Part shown: piece after piece, positions 50,263 to 58,910 of the stretch
How the letters are laid out: every line of letters starts with the position of its first letter
Numbering within the stretch: position 1 is the stretch's first letter
NCBI GenBank assembly: GCA_002839315.1
Contig: PGXV01000011.1
Location: forward strand, 62,001 to 126,000
Direction: 5' to 3'
From: Spirochaetae bacterium HGW-Spirochaetae-3
GTDB lineage: Bacteria; Spirochaetota; Spirochaetia; Treponematales; UBA12059
DNA: 64,000 nt
Notes under the pieces: model-generated
What the model was told of the DNA's origin: nothing
What the model saw: only the letters and a program-made list of their open reading frames with translations
Databases searched by the model: none
Made by a program: the position numbers and the translations under genes

Positions 50263-51564
50263 CTACTTGGACGCGAGCCAGCTTTCATAGGCCTTCTGGG
50301 TCTCGGCGGCTACCTGGGCGGGAGCCTTGGTTCCGAGGCCGATCGCGATGAGACCGTCGTTGATCACGTTGTACACGGCCGGATCGAGGACGCCGTCGAC
50401 GACGTAGCATGTCTTGGCGTTGTCGGCGTAGAAAACGGGGACCTTGGCGACGAGAGGCTCGACGTCTGCCTTGACGCCCTTGCGGGTCGGGACGTAGGCG
50501 CCGGTGCCGAAGCGTATGGCCTGGACCTCGGGAGAGTACAGGTACTTGATCAGCCTGGTCGCGGCCTTCTCCTTGGCGGAGCCGGCGGGGAGGGACGAGG
50601 ATACGGCCCAGCCGGTGCCGGCGACCGCGGATACCACGCCGCGGTTCTTCTCGCCGGGGATGGACGGGAAGGGCAGCAGGACGAAGTCGGATTCCTGGGC
50701 GGCGGGGGCAATAAGCGCCTTGCCGGAGGCCTTGTCGGTGATATAGGCGCCGACCCTCCAGTCGCCGTCTATATAGATAGCGGCCTTGCCGGACGCGAAC
50801 ATGCCGGCGGCCTCGCCGTAACCGATCTGGACGTCCTCGCGGGAGAAGATTCCGTCCTTGTACAGGTCGGCGATCACCTGGAGCGAGGCGACGAATTCCT
50901 TGTCGGTGAACTTGGCCTTTCCCGCCAGGACCGCGTCGAGGAAGGAGTCGCCGGCCATGCGGCCCACTACGGTGGAGAACAGGCAGGACTGCATCGGCCA
51001 GGCGTCCTTGTTCGGCAGCATCGCGACCGATACGCCCTTGGCCTTTAACTTGGGAACCATCTTCTTGAGGTCGGCGTAGGTCTTGGGAAGCTTGAAGCCG
51101 TTATCCTCGAGCAGTTTCTTGTTGACGTACATCACCGAGGTGTAGGTATACGACTGGGGAAGCATCGCCATGTACTTGCCGAGCTGATTAGCCGGATTGG
51201 TCGCGGCGGCGGAGAAGTCCTTCAGGTAGGCGGCGCCGAGGAGCTGGTTCAGGTCCTTGGCCAGGCGCTTCTCATGGACGACGGCGGAGCGGGCTCCCGG
51301 CCAGACGTAGAAGACGTCGGGCATGGTACCGGCGGCGGCGTAGGCCTGGAGCTTCTGATGGTAGGGGTCGTTGAATAACACCTCGATATTGAGGGTAATA
51401 TCCGGATTGGCCGCCTGGAAATCCTGCCAGATCTTGACGTCTTCCGGATAACCGGCCTGATCGGCCTGCTGATAGTTCATGACGGTGAGCGTCACCTTGT
51501 CCTGGGCGAATCCGCCCGAGACGGCAAGCGCGATCAACAGGATCGCTGCGATCGACTTCTTCAT
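50263..51564 (-). CDS. sugar ABC transporter substrate-binding protein
   Basis: Periplasmic protein of 433 residues, CUT1 family 1 binding protein. A 21-residue signal peptide ends in GGFAQ with no lipobox. YKDGIFSREDVQIGYGEAAGMFASGKAAIYIDGDWRVGAY is the typical hinge and ligand-site region. Very strong AAGGAGG site, consistent with high expression. Neighbours GH1 and GH2 suggest beta-linked gluco- or manno-oligosaccharides as ligand. Confidence 0.93.
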   Translation of the reverse strand: MKKSIAAILLIALAVSGGFAQDKVTLTVMNYQQADQAGYPEDVKIWQDFQAANPDITLNIEVLFNDPYHQKLQAYAAAGTMPDVFYVWPGARSAVVHEKRLAKDLNQLLGAAYLKDFSAAATNPANQLGKYMAMLPQSYTYTSVMYVNKKLLEDNGFKLPKTYADLKKMVPKLKAKGVSVAMLPNKDAWPMQSCLFSTVVGRMAGDSFLDAVLAGKAKFTDKEFVASLQVIADLYKDGIFSREDVQIGYGEAAGMFASGKAAIYIDGDWRVGAYITDKASGKALIAPAAQESDFVLLPFPSIPGEKNRGVVSAVAGTGWAVSSSLPAGSAKEKAATRLIKYLYSPEVQAIRFGTGAYVPTRKGVKADVEPLVAKVPVFYADNAKTCYVVDGVLDPAVYNVINDGLIAIGLGTKAPAQVAAETQKAYESWLASK

Positions 51565-51659
51565 TCGAACCTCCTTGGCAACGGACGATACGCCCGTATC
51601 TAAAACCGTTCTATATCGACCCCATACGGGGACGAATCCACAACTATACGGCAGCGCCT

Positions 51660-52835
51660 TCAGGCGCCGGTCGCTGCCGACGGGTCAGCGCCGAGCCCCG
51701 GCAAGAGGCGCTCGGAGACGAGCCGGTCGAGTATCATGCCAGCGGCCCCGTACGCGACGGCCTTGCCTCCGAGGCTCGAGTACCGGATATCGACGCTCTT
51801 AGGCAACGGGTACATCCAATTCTCCTCGAGCCGCCGGAGTAGCGTCGCGGGCAGCTCGTCGTCGAGGCACTCGATATCGCCGCCGATGTATACGCGGTCG
51901 AAGTCCATCGTATTGATGAGCATCGCCATATTCCTCGCGAGCTCGTCGGTCGTACGGCGGAGCACGTCGGCATCCCTATCAAGCCTGGCGAGCTCGTCTT
52001 CCCGTAGCGAGAGCTGCAGCTTCCCTTCGCCGTCGCAGAAGACGCTACGGAACTCGCCGGAGTTGCCGTGGGCGCCGGCGTGCACCTTACCGCCGAGGAC
52101 TACGCCGAATCCGACGCCTATTCCTTCCCTGAGGCTCTTCGTCAGCGGGCGCCGGTATTCGACCAACGCGAACAGGAAGTCGCGCAGATCCTCGCCTCTA
52201 TTGAAAGCGAGCTCGCCCCACGCGCAGCAATTGGCGTCGTTCTCTATTGAGCAAGGCACCTCGAGCATATCGGCTACGGTCTTTCCGAAGTCTATGGGAC
52301 TATCGATTCCGATGGGAATCGAATACCTAATCCGGCCTTTTTTAGAATCGACGAGTCCGCCTATACCGACCCCGACCCCGAGCAGATCGTCGCCACAGCC
52401 GAATTCCGCTCTCGTAGCCGCGATTATGCCGAGCACGCTATCGGCGAAATTCTCGGTGGATAGCTCTATCGAGCCTCTCCGTTCGCCGAGGACTTCTCCG
52501 GACAGATCGACGACGACCGCGACGTAGGCGCCCAACTGGACCTCGATGCCGATGATACGCCCGAATTTCTTGTTGATGACCAACTGTATGGGCCTGCGTC
52601 CACCCTTGCACGACGCTTCGCCCTCTTCGGTCTCTATTATGAGGCCCAAGTCGATCAGACGGTTCACCTGGTTGGTTACCGTCGATTTATCCAGGCTGAG
52701 GCTGCTGGCGATGTCGACGCGGCTGATACCGGGCTTGCGCCATACGGTCCTGAATATACGCGCAGCCGTCCTCGGTCCCGAACCAGTCGCCACAGCCCCT
52801 CCTCGATTATACGGTCTGGGAGATCGTCCAACCAT
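51660..52835 (-). CDS. ROK family transcriptional repressor
   Basis: Protein of 391 residues: an N-terminal winged helix (ISRVDIASSLSLDKSTVTNQVNRLIDLGLIIE) and a ROK sugar-kinase-like effector domain (GIEVQLGAYVAVVVDLSG, GVGIGGLVD, IENDANCCAWGE). The zinc-binding cysteine cluster typical of many ROK repressors is not obvious. It should sense the sugar imported here and control this operon and the divergent GH2 gene. The start is uncertain: ATGs at 52835 and 52865 both lack ribosome sites. Confidence 0.9.
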   Translation of the reverse strand: MVGRSPRPYNRGGAVATGSGPRTAARIFRTVWRKPGISRVDIASSLSLDKSTVTNQVNRLIDLGLIIETEEGEASCKGGRRPIQLVINKKFGRIIGIEVQLGAYVAVVVDLSGEVLGERRGSIELSTENFADSVLGIIAATRAEFGCGDDLLGVGVGIGGLVDSKKGRIRYSIPIGIDSPIDFGKTVADMLEVPCSIENDANCCAWGELAFNRGEDLRDFLFALVEYRRPLTKSLREGIGVGFGVVLGGKVHAGAHGNSGEFRSVFCDGEGKLQLSLREDELARLDRDADVLRRTTDELARNMAMLINTMDFDRVYIGGDIECLDDELPATLLRRLEENWMYPLPKSVDIRYSSLGGKAVAYGAAGMILDRLVSERLLPGLGADPSAATGA

Positions 52836-52845
52836 TTTTGTTAGT

Positions 52846-52910
52846 TGATTTACCAAACCAATCATGCTATACCATGACTTCTGCGAGCCGTCAATGATGA
52901 ATATCATGAT
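52846..52910. promoter_or_regulatory. divergent ROK/GH2 control region
   Basis: The GH2 promoter has an extended -10 TGCTATACC (52865-52873) flanked by TCATG (52862) and CATGA (52873), and ATGAT-GAAT-ATCAT (52894-52907) lies in the leader. These small inverted repeats are candidate ROK operators. Confidence 0.4.
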
Positions 52911-52930
52911 TTATCGCGAGGAGGCCTTGG

Positions 52931-55426
52931 ATGGAGCGATTGGATCTAGGCGGACTATGGACTCTCAGGCGCGCCTCCGACGGTAGCGTTCGCGACATGG
53001 CGGTTCCCGGCGATATCCTGTCTGCCCTGATATCGTCAGGCGAGGCGCCGGACCCGTATTTCAATAAGAACGAGCTGGACCTGCAGTGGGTCGGGCGCGA
53101 GGACTGGGAGCTGACGCGTACGTTCGATGTCCCGCCGAGCCTCCTGGCCAGCCGCCGCGTCTATATCGAATTCGAGTCCATCGACACGATAGCCGAGATA
53201 CGGCTGAACGGGACGCCGATAGGCGGAAGCGCAGACATGTTCAGGCGCTTCAGGGCCGACGTCGGCGGCCTGCTCGAAGCCGGCGCCAATACCGTATCGG
53301 TCGCCATCGCCTCCCCCGAGCGGGTCGCGGAAGAGCGGGCGTCCCGCTTGCCTTACCCGATTCCCGCCTCGACCTATCCGGTCAGCTCGCCGCACCGTAA
53401 CCTGGTGCGCAAGGCCCAATGCATGGGCGGGTGGGATTGGGGTCCCTGCCTGATGACCGGCGGGATATACGACGGCGTCTCGCTGACGGGCATAGACGGG
53501 CCGAGGATAGAATACGTACGATCCCGTACGCGGCGGGCCCCGGACGCGTCCGGTGGCGATTGGCTCGTAGACGTAACGGTAGAAATAGAATCCGGCGAGG
53601 CGTGCGACGCCTTCGTGAAGATAGAGCTGGCCGGCGCGGGCATGGCTAGACGGATCGCGATACCCGCCGGCGATTCCTCCTTCACGGAAGGATTACGCGT
53701 GGCGTCGCCCGATCTCTGGTGGCCCGCGGGCTACGGCGAACGGCCGCTGTACGATCTGCGCGTCTCCGTCGGCCCGGCCTCTGGCGAGGGTCGCGCCCAC
53801 GAGGTCGGCAAGCGGCTCGGCTTCCGCGAGATGCGCGTCGACGCGCTCGAGGATGGCTACGGCAAGTCGATGACCATCGTAGTCAACGGCCGCGACGTCT
53901 TCGCGAAGGGCGCGAACTGGATCCCGGCCGACGCATTGCCGTCCCGATGGACCCGCGATCGCTACGAGGACCTGCTGCGCTCCGCCGCCGCGGCCAATAT
54001 GAACTGCCTGAGGGTATGGGGAGGCGGACGCTACGAGTCGGACGCGTTCTACGACCTATGCGACGAGCTAGGCCTCCTCGTATGGCAGGACTGCATGTTC
54101 TCCTGCGCGCTGTACCCGTCGTCCCCTGAATTCCTGTCCGAGGTAGAGGCAGAGATACGGCACCAGGTAAAGCGGCTCGCCGACCACCCGTCCATAGCGC
54201 TGTGGTGCGGCAATAACGAGGCGCTCGGAGCCATAACCTGGTATGACGAATCCAAGAGCGACCCCGCCCGTTACATCTCAGACTACGATCGCCTGACCGA
54301 GGGCACGCTCGGGCGCGTCATAAGGGAACTGGATCCAGACCGTACCTGGTGGCCCAGCTCGCCGTCCGCCGGCCCCGGCGACTATTCAGACAATTGGCAT
54401 TCCGACGGCCGCGGCGACATGCATTTCTGGTCGGTCTGGCACGAGGGGAAACCCTTCTCCGAATACCTGGCGGTCAGGCCGCGGTTCTGCTCCGAGTTCG
54501 GGTTCCAGTCGCTGCCTTCGTATCGCATCGCTACCAGCTTCGCGCCGGCCGGTGAGCTCAACGTCAGCGCTCCAGCCATGGAGCACCATCAGCGCAACCC
54601 CCGCGGCAACACCATCGTGATAGAGACGATGCTACGCTATTTCCGCATGCCCAAGGGTTTCCGCGAGACGCTGTACCTGTCGCAGGTACAGCAGGCGATG
54701 GCCATCAAGACGGCGGCCGAGTACTGGCGATGCAATAGGCCGCGCTGTATGGGCGCTTTGTACTGGCAGCTCAATGACGTCTGGCCTGGCGCCAGCTGGT
54801 CGAGCCTCGAGTATGATGGTTCGTGGAAGCTCCTGCACCACGAGGCCGCGCGCTTCTTCGAGCCTCTCCTTCTCGCTATGTTCATAAAGAACGGCGTCGC
54901 TTTCTGCTACGTCGTCAACGACGGTGTCGAGCGGAGGCGCGTCGACCCGAGCCTGAGGCTACGCCGCTTCGACGGCTCGGCCATAGCCGAACTCTACGAA
55001 GGACCGCCGATGGTCGCCATACCCGAGGCGGCGACGCTGCTATGGAGCAGACCTGTATCCGAGATGCCCGCCCGCCCCGGAGAGGCCTATATAGACGCCA
55101 GGATCGCCGTTTCGAGGGGGTCGATCGACGAACGAAGGACGACGCTGTTCCTGACCGAGCCGAAGGCCTGCGCCCTCGTCGACGCTAACCTCCGTTGGAG
55201 CGTAGAGGCCGGTCCGTCCGTCAGGCTGGTCGCGAGCGCGCCGGCCTTCTACGTGGCGTTATCGGCCGACGGTCTCGCTGGCCGTTTCGAGGATTCCGGT
55301 TTCCATATGATCGCCGGGGAGGAGCGCCTCGTGCGATTCACGCCGCCGCGGGGCGCGCGCGCTCCGACGACGGAGGAGCTTCTCGCGTCGCTACGCGTCG
55401 ACGACCTGCGCTCCAGCTACGATTAG
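52931..55426 (+). CDS. GH2 family beta-mannosidase
   Basis: Cytoplasmic glycoside hydrolase of 831 residues removing terminal beta-mannose. The jelly-roll N-domain has LGGLWTLRRASDG and PGDILSALISSG, typical of beta-mannosidases; acid/base Glu430 is in WCGNNEALG and nucleophile Glu522 in FCSEFGFQS; WQLNDVWPGASWSSL is the family tryptophan motif. Strong GAGGAGG site. With GH1 and the importer it forms a beta-manno/gluco-oligosaccharide utilisation locus. Confidence 0.94.
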   Translation: MERLDLGGLWTLRRASDGSVRDMAVPGDILSALISSGEAPDPYFNKNELDLQWVGREDWELTRTFDVPPSLLASRRVYIEFESIDTIAEIRLNGTPIGGSADMFRRFRADVGGLLEAGANTVSVAIASPERVAEERASRLPYPIPASTYPVSSPHRNLVRKAQCMGGWDWGPCLMTGGIYDGVSLTGIDGPRIEYVRSRTRRAPDASGGDWLVDVTVEIESGEACDAFVKIELAGAGMARRIAIPAGDSSFTEGLRVASPDLWWPAGYGERPLYDLRVSVGPASGEGRAHEVGKRLGFREMRVDALEDGYGKSMTIVVNGRDVFAKGANWIPADALPSRWTRDRYEDLLRSAAAANMNCLRVWGGGRYESDAFYDLCDELGLLVWQDCMFSCALYPSSPEFLSEVEAEIRHQVKRLADHPSIALWCGNNEALGAITWYDESKSDPARYISDYDRLTEGTLGRVIRELDPDRTWWPSSPSAGPGDYSDNWHSDGRGDMHFWSVWHEGKPFSEYLAVRPRFCSEFGFQSLPSYRIATSFAPAGELNVSAPAMEHHQRNPRGNTIVIETMLRYFRMPKGFRETLYLSQVQQAMAIKTAAEYWRCNRPRCMGALYWQLNDVWPGASWSSLEYDGSWKLLHHEAARFFEPLLLAMFIKNGVAFCYVVNDGVERRRVDPSLRLRRFDGSAIAELYEGPPMVAIPEAATLLWSRPVSEMPARPGEAYIDARIAVSRGSIDERRTTLFLTEPKACALVDANLRWSVEAGPSVRLVASAPAFYVALSADGLAGRFEDSGFHMIAGEERLVRFTPPRGARAPTTEELLASLRVDDLRSSYD

Positions 55427-55515
55427 CCAGCGCGCCCTCGAGCCCCGTCGTTTGCATTAGCGGCCCGGATGACCTATGGTAGAGGATGGTAGCTACCGAT
55501 CGGAGGCCTCGTGCT

Positions 55516-56673
55516 ATGCCAAACAAGCGATACATGCTGCTAGTGGACGATGAGCAGAATATTCTGAGCGCCTTGCGCCGGGAGCTACGCGACTGGACGA
55601 CCGAGCGATCCATAGAAATCCTTACCGCCCAATCGGCGAGGGACGGATTAACCCTGCTCGAGGCGCATGGGGCCGAGACCGTACTGGCGGTATCCGATCT
55701 CAAGATGCCCGGCATGCTCGGTTCTGATTTCCTGCTGGAGGTGAAGCGGCTATACCCCGACATAGTATCGTTGCTCCTGACCGGGCATAGTGAAGCCAGC
55801 GAGATCGTCAAGATCGTTCAGGCGGGCATCTTCAGCTTCATCCTGAAGCCGTGGGACTCGGCCTACCTGCGGGCCGAGCTGACGAAGGCCTACGACTTCA
55901 GGGAGATGCGAATTCAGAATTCCCTCTACCTGAGGACGATCGAGGAAGAGCTGAAGTGGGCCGGCGAGATGCAGAAGACCATACTCAAGCCGAACCTGCC
56001 CCGCTCCGAAGGCCTTGAATTCCGGGTAAGCTACAAGCCGGTTCCCGGCCTCTACTGCGGAGGCGACTACTATGACGTGATATTCCTCGGAGCGGATCGA
56101 TACCTTATATTGATAGGCGACGTGGAGGGGCACGGGGTCAAGGCGGCCTTCGTGACGGGCATACTCAAGGCGACGATCTACTCCGAGTACGTCAGGGCGT
56201 TCATCGGCAAGACGTTCTCGCCCGGAGCCTTCCTGAGCTGGCTCAACGACAGGATGAACTTCGAGTTCAGGAGCAGCTCAAGCATGATCATCACTTTCTT
56301 CGCCGGGGTGATAGATTTGAAGACGTCCAGGTTCCAGTATGCCAACGCCGGACATAATCACCCGTTCGCCATCCGTAACGGCAAAGCGACGGAATTGCCC
56401 GTCTCCGGATCGGCTATCGGCTTCGCCGACAAGATATCCTATCCCGAGCAGGTGATAAGCATTCTTCCCGGCGACGTCATCACGCTCTTCACCGACGGAC
56501 TCGTCGAATCGGGCGAGGCTTCTGAATTCGCCTCGCTCTCGCTAGGGCCGATCCTCAATTCCATCGAGTACGGTAGCGACTACCATAGGCGTATCCTCGA
56601 GGCGTCGCTCGCCGGGACGAAGTCGAAGGATTTCGCGGACGATGTAACGATACTGACATGTAAGGTCCTATAG
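55516..56673 (+). CDS. response regulator with PP2C phosphatase domain (RsbU-like)
   Basis: Protein of 385 residues: REC domain (1-125, phospho-acceptor Asp61 in AVSDLKMPG), a short coiled linker, and a PP2C-type serine phosphatase (about 175-385) with metal ligands in CGGDYYDV, GDVEGHGVKAAF and DFADDVTIL. It should dephosphorylate an STAS protein when its receiver is phosphorylated. I chose the ATG with a GGAGG site; ten more codons (start 55486) are possible. The STAS partner follows 3 bases after the stop. Confidence 0.93.
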   Translation: MPNKRYMLLVDDEQNILSALRRELRDWTTERSIEILTAQSARDGLTLLEAHGAETVLAVSDLKMPGMLGSDFLLEVKRLYPDIVSLLLTGHSEASEIVKIVQAGIFSFILKPWDSAYLRAELTKAYDFREMRIQNSLYLRTIEEELKWAGEMQKTILKPNLPRSEGLEFRVSYKPVPGLYCGGDYYDVIFLGADRYLILIGDVEGHGVKAAFVTGILKATIYSEYVRAFIGKTFSPGAFLSWLNDRMNFEFRSSSSMIITFFAGVIDLKTSRFQYANAGHNHPFAIRNGKATELPVSGSAIGFADKISYPEQVISILPGDVITLFTDGLVESGEASEFASLSLGPILNSIEYGSDYHRRILEASLAGTKSKDFADDVTILTCKVL

Positions 56674-56676
56674 TCC

Positions 56677-57057
56677 GTGGAATGGTCGGAAACCGCCGTG
56701 ACTGCCGTCGCCGCGTTCCGGGGAAAGCACGCCGAGGCCTACGTAGAGCTGGAATCCGGCCCCGATGGGGCGATGGTCGACATAGGCGGATGGTTGGGCC
56801 TCGAAGAGTCGGTCGACCTCCAAGCGTTGCTCTGTTGCATAGTCAATTCTCTTGAACAAGGGTATCGCCTGTCGCTCGACCTTTCGACCGTTACGTACAT
56901 CTCGTCTACCGGAGTGGGAGCGCTGAGCAACGCGCTCGTCTGCGCAAGGAAGAAGGGCGCCGTACTCGCTATAGCCAGAATATCGGAATCCGCGGAGAGG
57001 ATACTAAAAGCCCTCGGGATCCTGGGATACTTCCAGTCGGAGCGCTACGATGAGTGA
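56677..57057 (+). CDS. STAS domain anti-sigma factor antagonist
   Basis: Protein of 126 residues with one STAS domain; the phosphorylatable serine lies at Ser76/Ser77 in the YISSTGVGALSNAL segment. It is the natural substrate of the preceding PP2C. No HPK-type anti-sigma kinase (RsbW) or sigma factor gene is in the window. GTG start; overlaps the kinase gene by 8 bases. Confidence 0.9.
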   Translation: MEWSETAVTAVAAFRGKHAEAYVELESGPDGAMVDIGGWLGLEESVDLQALLCCIVNSLEQGYRLSLDLSTVTYISSTGVGALSNALVCARKKGAVLAIARISESAERILKALGILGYFQSERYDE

Positions 57058-58840
57058 GGGCGACAGGTGCCGGGAGATTACCGAGGACGACATCGAGGCC
57101 GAGCTCGAGATCAGGACCCGGATGCTGAAGCTGACGGCGGACTTATGCAGTATCTACGCCAAGGATATCTCGGAGAATGCGAACGTTTCAGCGACGAACA
57201 TAATAAAGCGATCGTTCAAGGCTGACGCGGCGGCAATCTTCTACGTCAGCGGTACAATGCAATACCATTACTGCCTGGCGGGGACGGATTTCCCTATTGC
57301 GCTCACGGGGGAACGCTGGCGCGCAAGCGTCAACGACCGGGCGGCGGACGACGAGGTATTCAGGTTCGGGCCCTGGGCTCCTCCGGGCATGGACTCGTCG
57401 CTACCGCTCTGGATATCGTACAAGCTCTATACGTCCAATACGGAAGGCGGGTTCATATTCCTCGGCCGGTCCAAGTTCGATTGGAGCGACGAGGAGCAGG
57501 CCGACCTCGTGGCCGTCGTCAAGGCCATAACCCCTATTATACAGGTACGTTTCGAGCGCTTACGCGACGAGGCCATCCGGATTGAGGCGGAGAAGCGCCT
57601 GGCCAAGAACGAGCGCCGGCTCCGTACGTTCCTCGAAGGCTCGCGGGACATGATATATACCGCGAACGCCCAGGACGTCATCACGAGCGTCAACGCCGCG
57701 GGATTGACCCTCCTTGGATACTCCAGCAAGTCCGAGCTCGTCGGCAAGCCGTTCTCTACGTTCGTCGTCGACGCCGTAGACAGGTCGCTTCAGAGGAAGA
57801 AAGTCCGCGAGACGGGATACGCGGCCGATTACGAGATATCACTCAAGCGGGCCGACGGCTCGAGAATCTTCTGCCTGGAGACGGCATACGCGATAAGGAA
57901 CGCCGCGGGGAACATCGTCGAGCTCCAGGGCATCGTCAAGGATATAACGGAACGCATCGCGAGCGAAAGCGCGATGTGGAAGATGAACATCGAGCTGGCC
58001 GACGCCAATATGGAGCTCAAGAAGACGCATGCGGTTATGGTCCAGCACGAGAAGATGGCGTCCATCGGACAATTGGCCGCGGGAGTAGCCCATGAGATCA
58101 ACAATCCGCTAGGATTCCTGAAAAGCAATCACGAGATGCTGGAAAGCTATATCAGGACCTTGGGCGCGCTATACGCCGAAATACGAGCGCTGGTACCCGA
58201 TAAATTGGACGAGATAGCGAATCGGTACGACCTCGCGTACATCCAATCCGAGATCGACGCAATCTTTTCCGAGTCCGACGAAGGCTACGCGCGCATCATG
58301 CGCATCGTCGAGAACCTCAAGAATTTTTCTCGCTCCGACCAAGGCCTGAAATTCGAGCGCTATGACGTGAACGCCGGGATAGAGAGCACGCTCGTCGTCG
58401 CGAGGAACGAGATCAAGTATGTGGCGGACGTCCAGCTGAAGCTTGGGCCCCTGCCAAGGATCATGGCTCGCGGCAACGAGATTAACCAGGTCTTTCTCAA
58501 CATCCTCGTCAACGCGGCCCAGGCGATCGCGAGCCAGAAGCGCGAAACGCGCGGCGTCATCGCGATAAGCACGGTAGCGCGCGCCGATAGCGTGCTTATA
58601 ACTATTAAGGATAACGGCCCCGGTATTCTCCCGGCCATCGTCAATAAAGTATTCGATCCCTTCTTCACGACCAAGGAACCGGGCAAGGGAACGGGCCTTG
58701 GCTTGAGCATATCCTACGACATCATCACGACGAAGCACGGCGGCGTCCTAAGCATCGATTCAACGCCGGGCGAAGGCTCCGTATTTTCCATCGTGCTGCC
58801 CATCGAGCGCGAACCGGACCATTCTCCCGAAATGGATTGA
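57050..58840 (+). CDS. cytoplasmic histidine kinase with GAF and PAS domains
   Basis: Kinase of 596 residues without membrane segments: GAF-like domain (about 25-170), PAS/PAC (about 195-310), HisKA with His348 in VAHEINNPLGFL, and HATPase with DNGPGI and GTGLGLSI boxes. It is probably the donor for the REC-PP2C protein two genes upstream, giving a kinase, receiver-phosphatase and STAS circuit in one operon. Confidence 0.93.
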   Translation: MSEGDRCREITEDDIEAELEIRTRMLKLTADLCSIYAKDISENANVSATNIIKRSFKADAAAIFYVSGTMQYHYCLAGTDFPIALTGERWRASVNDRAADDEVFRFGPWAPPGMDSSLPLWISYKLYTSNTEGGFIFLGRSKFDWSDEEQADLVAVVKAITPIIQVRFERLRDEAIRIEAEKRLAKNERRLRTFLEGSRDMIYTANAQDVITSVNAAGLTLLGYSSKSELVGKPFSTFVVDAVDRSLQRKKVRETGYAADYEISLKRADGSRIFCLETAYAIRNAAGNIVELQGIVKDITERIASESAMWKMNIELADANMELKKTHAVMVQHEKMASIGQLAAGVAHEINNPLGFLKSNHEMLESYIRTLGALYAEIRALVPDKLDEIANRYDLAYIQSEIDAIFSESDEGYARIMRIVENLKNFSRSDQGLKFERYDVNAGIESTLVVARNEIKYVADVQLKLGPLPRIMARGNEINQVFLNILVNAAQAIASQKRETRGVIAISTVARADSVLITIKDNGPGILPAIVNKVFDPFFTTKEPGKGTGLGLSISYDIITTKHGGVLSIDSTPGEGSVFSIVLPIEREPDHSPEMD

Positions 58841-58895
58841 TCCCGCCTCCACGCCCGATACCGCCAACGACGTCTATGCCGATGCGCCATTCGAT

Positions 58896-58903
58896 GTCAT
58901 ACT
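58896..58903 (+). promoter_or_regulatory. -10 element of the WYL gene
   Basis: TGTCATACT, an extended -10 ending 7 bases before the ATG at 58911; no ribosome site follows. Confidence 0.45.
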
Positions 58904-58910
58904 TTTCTCC

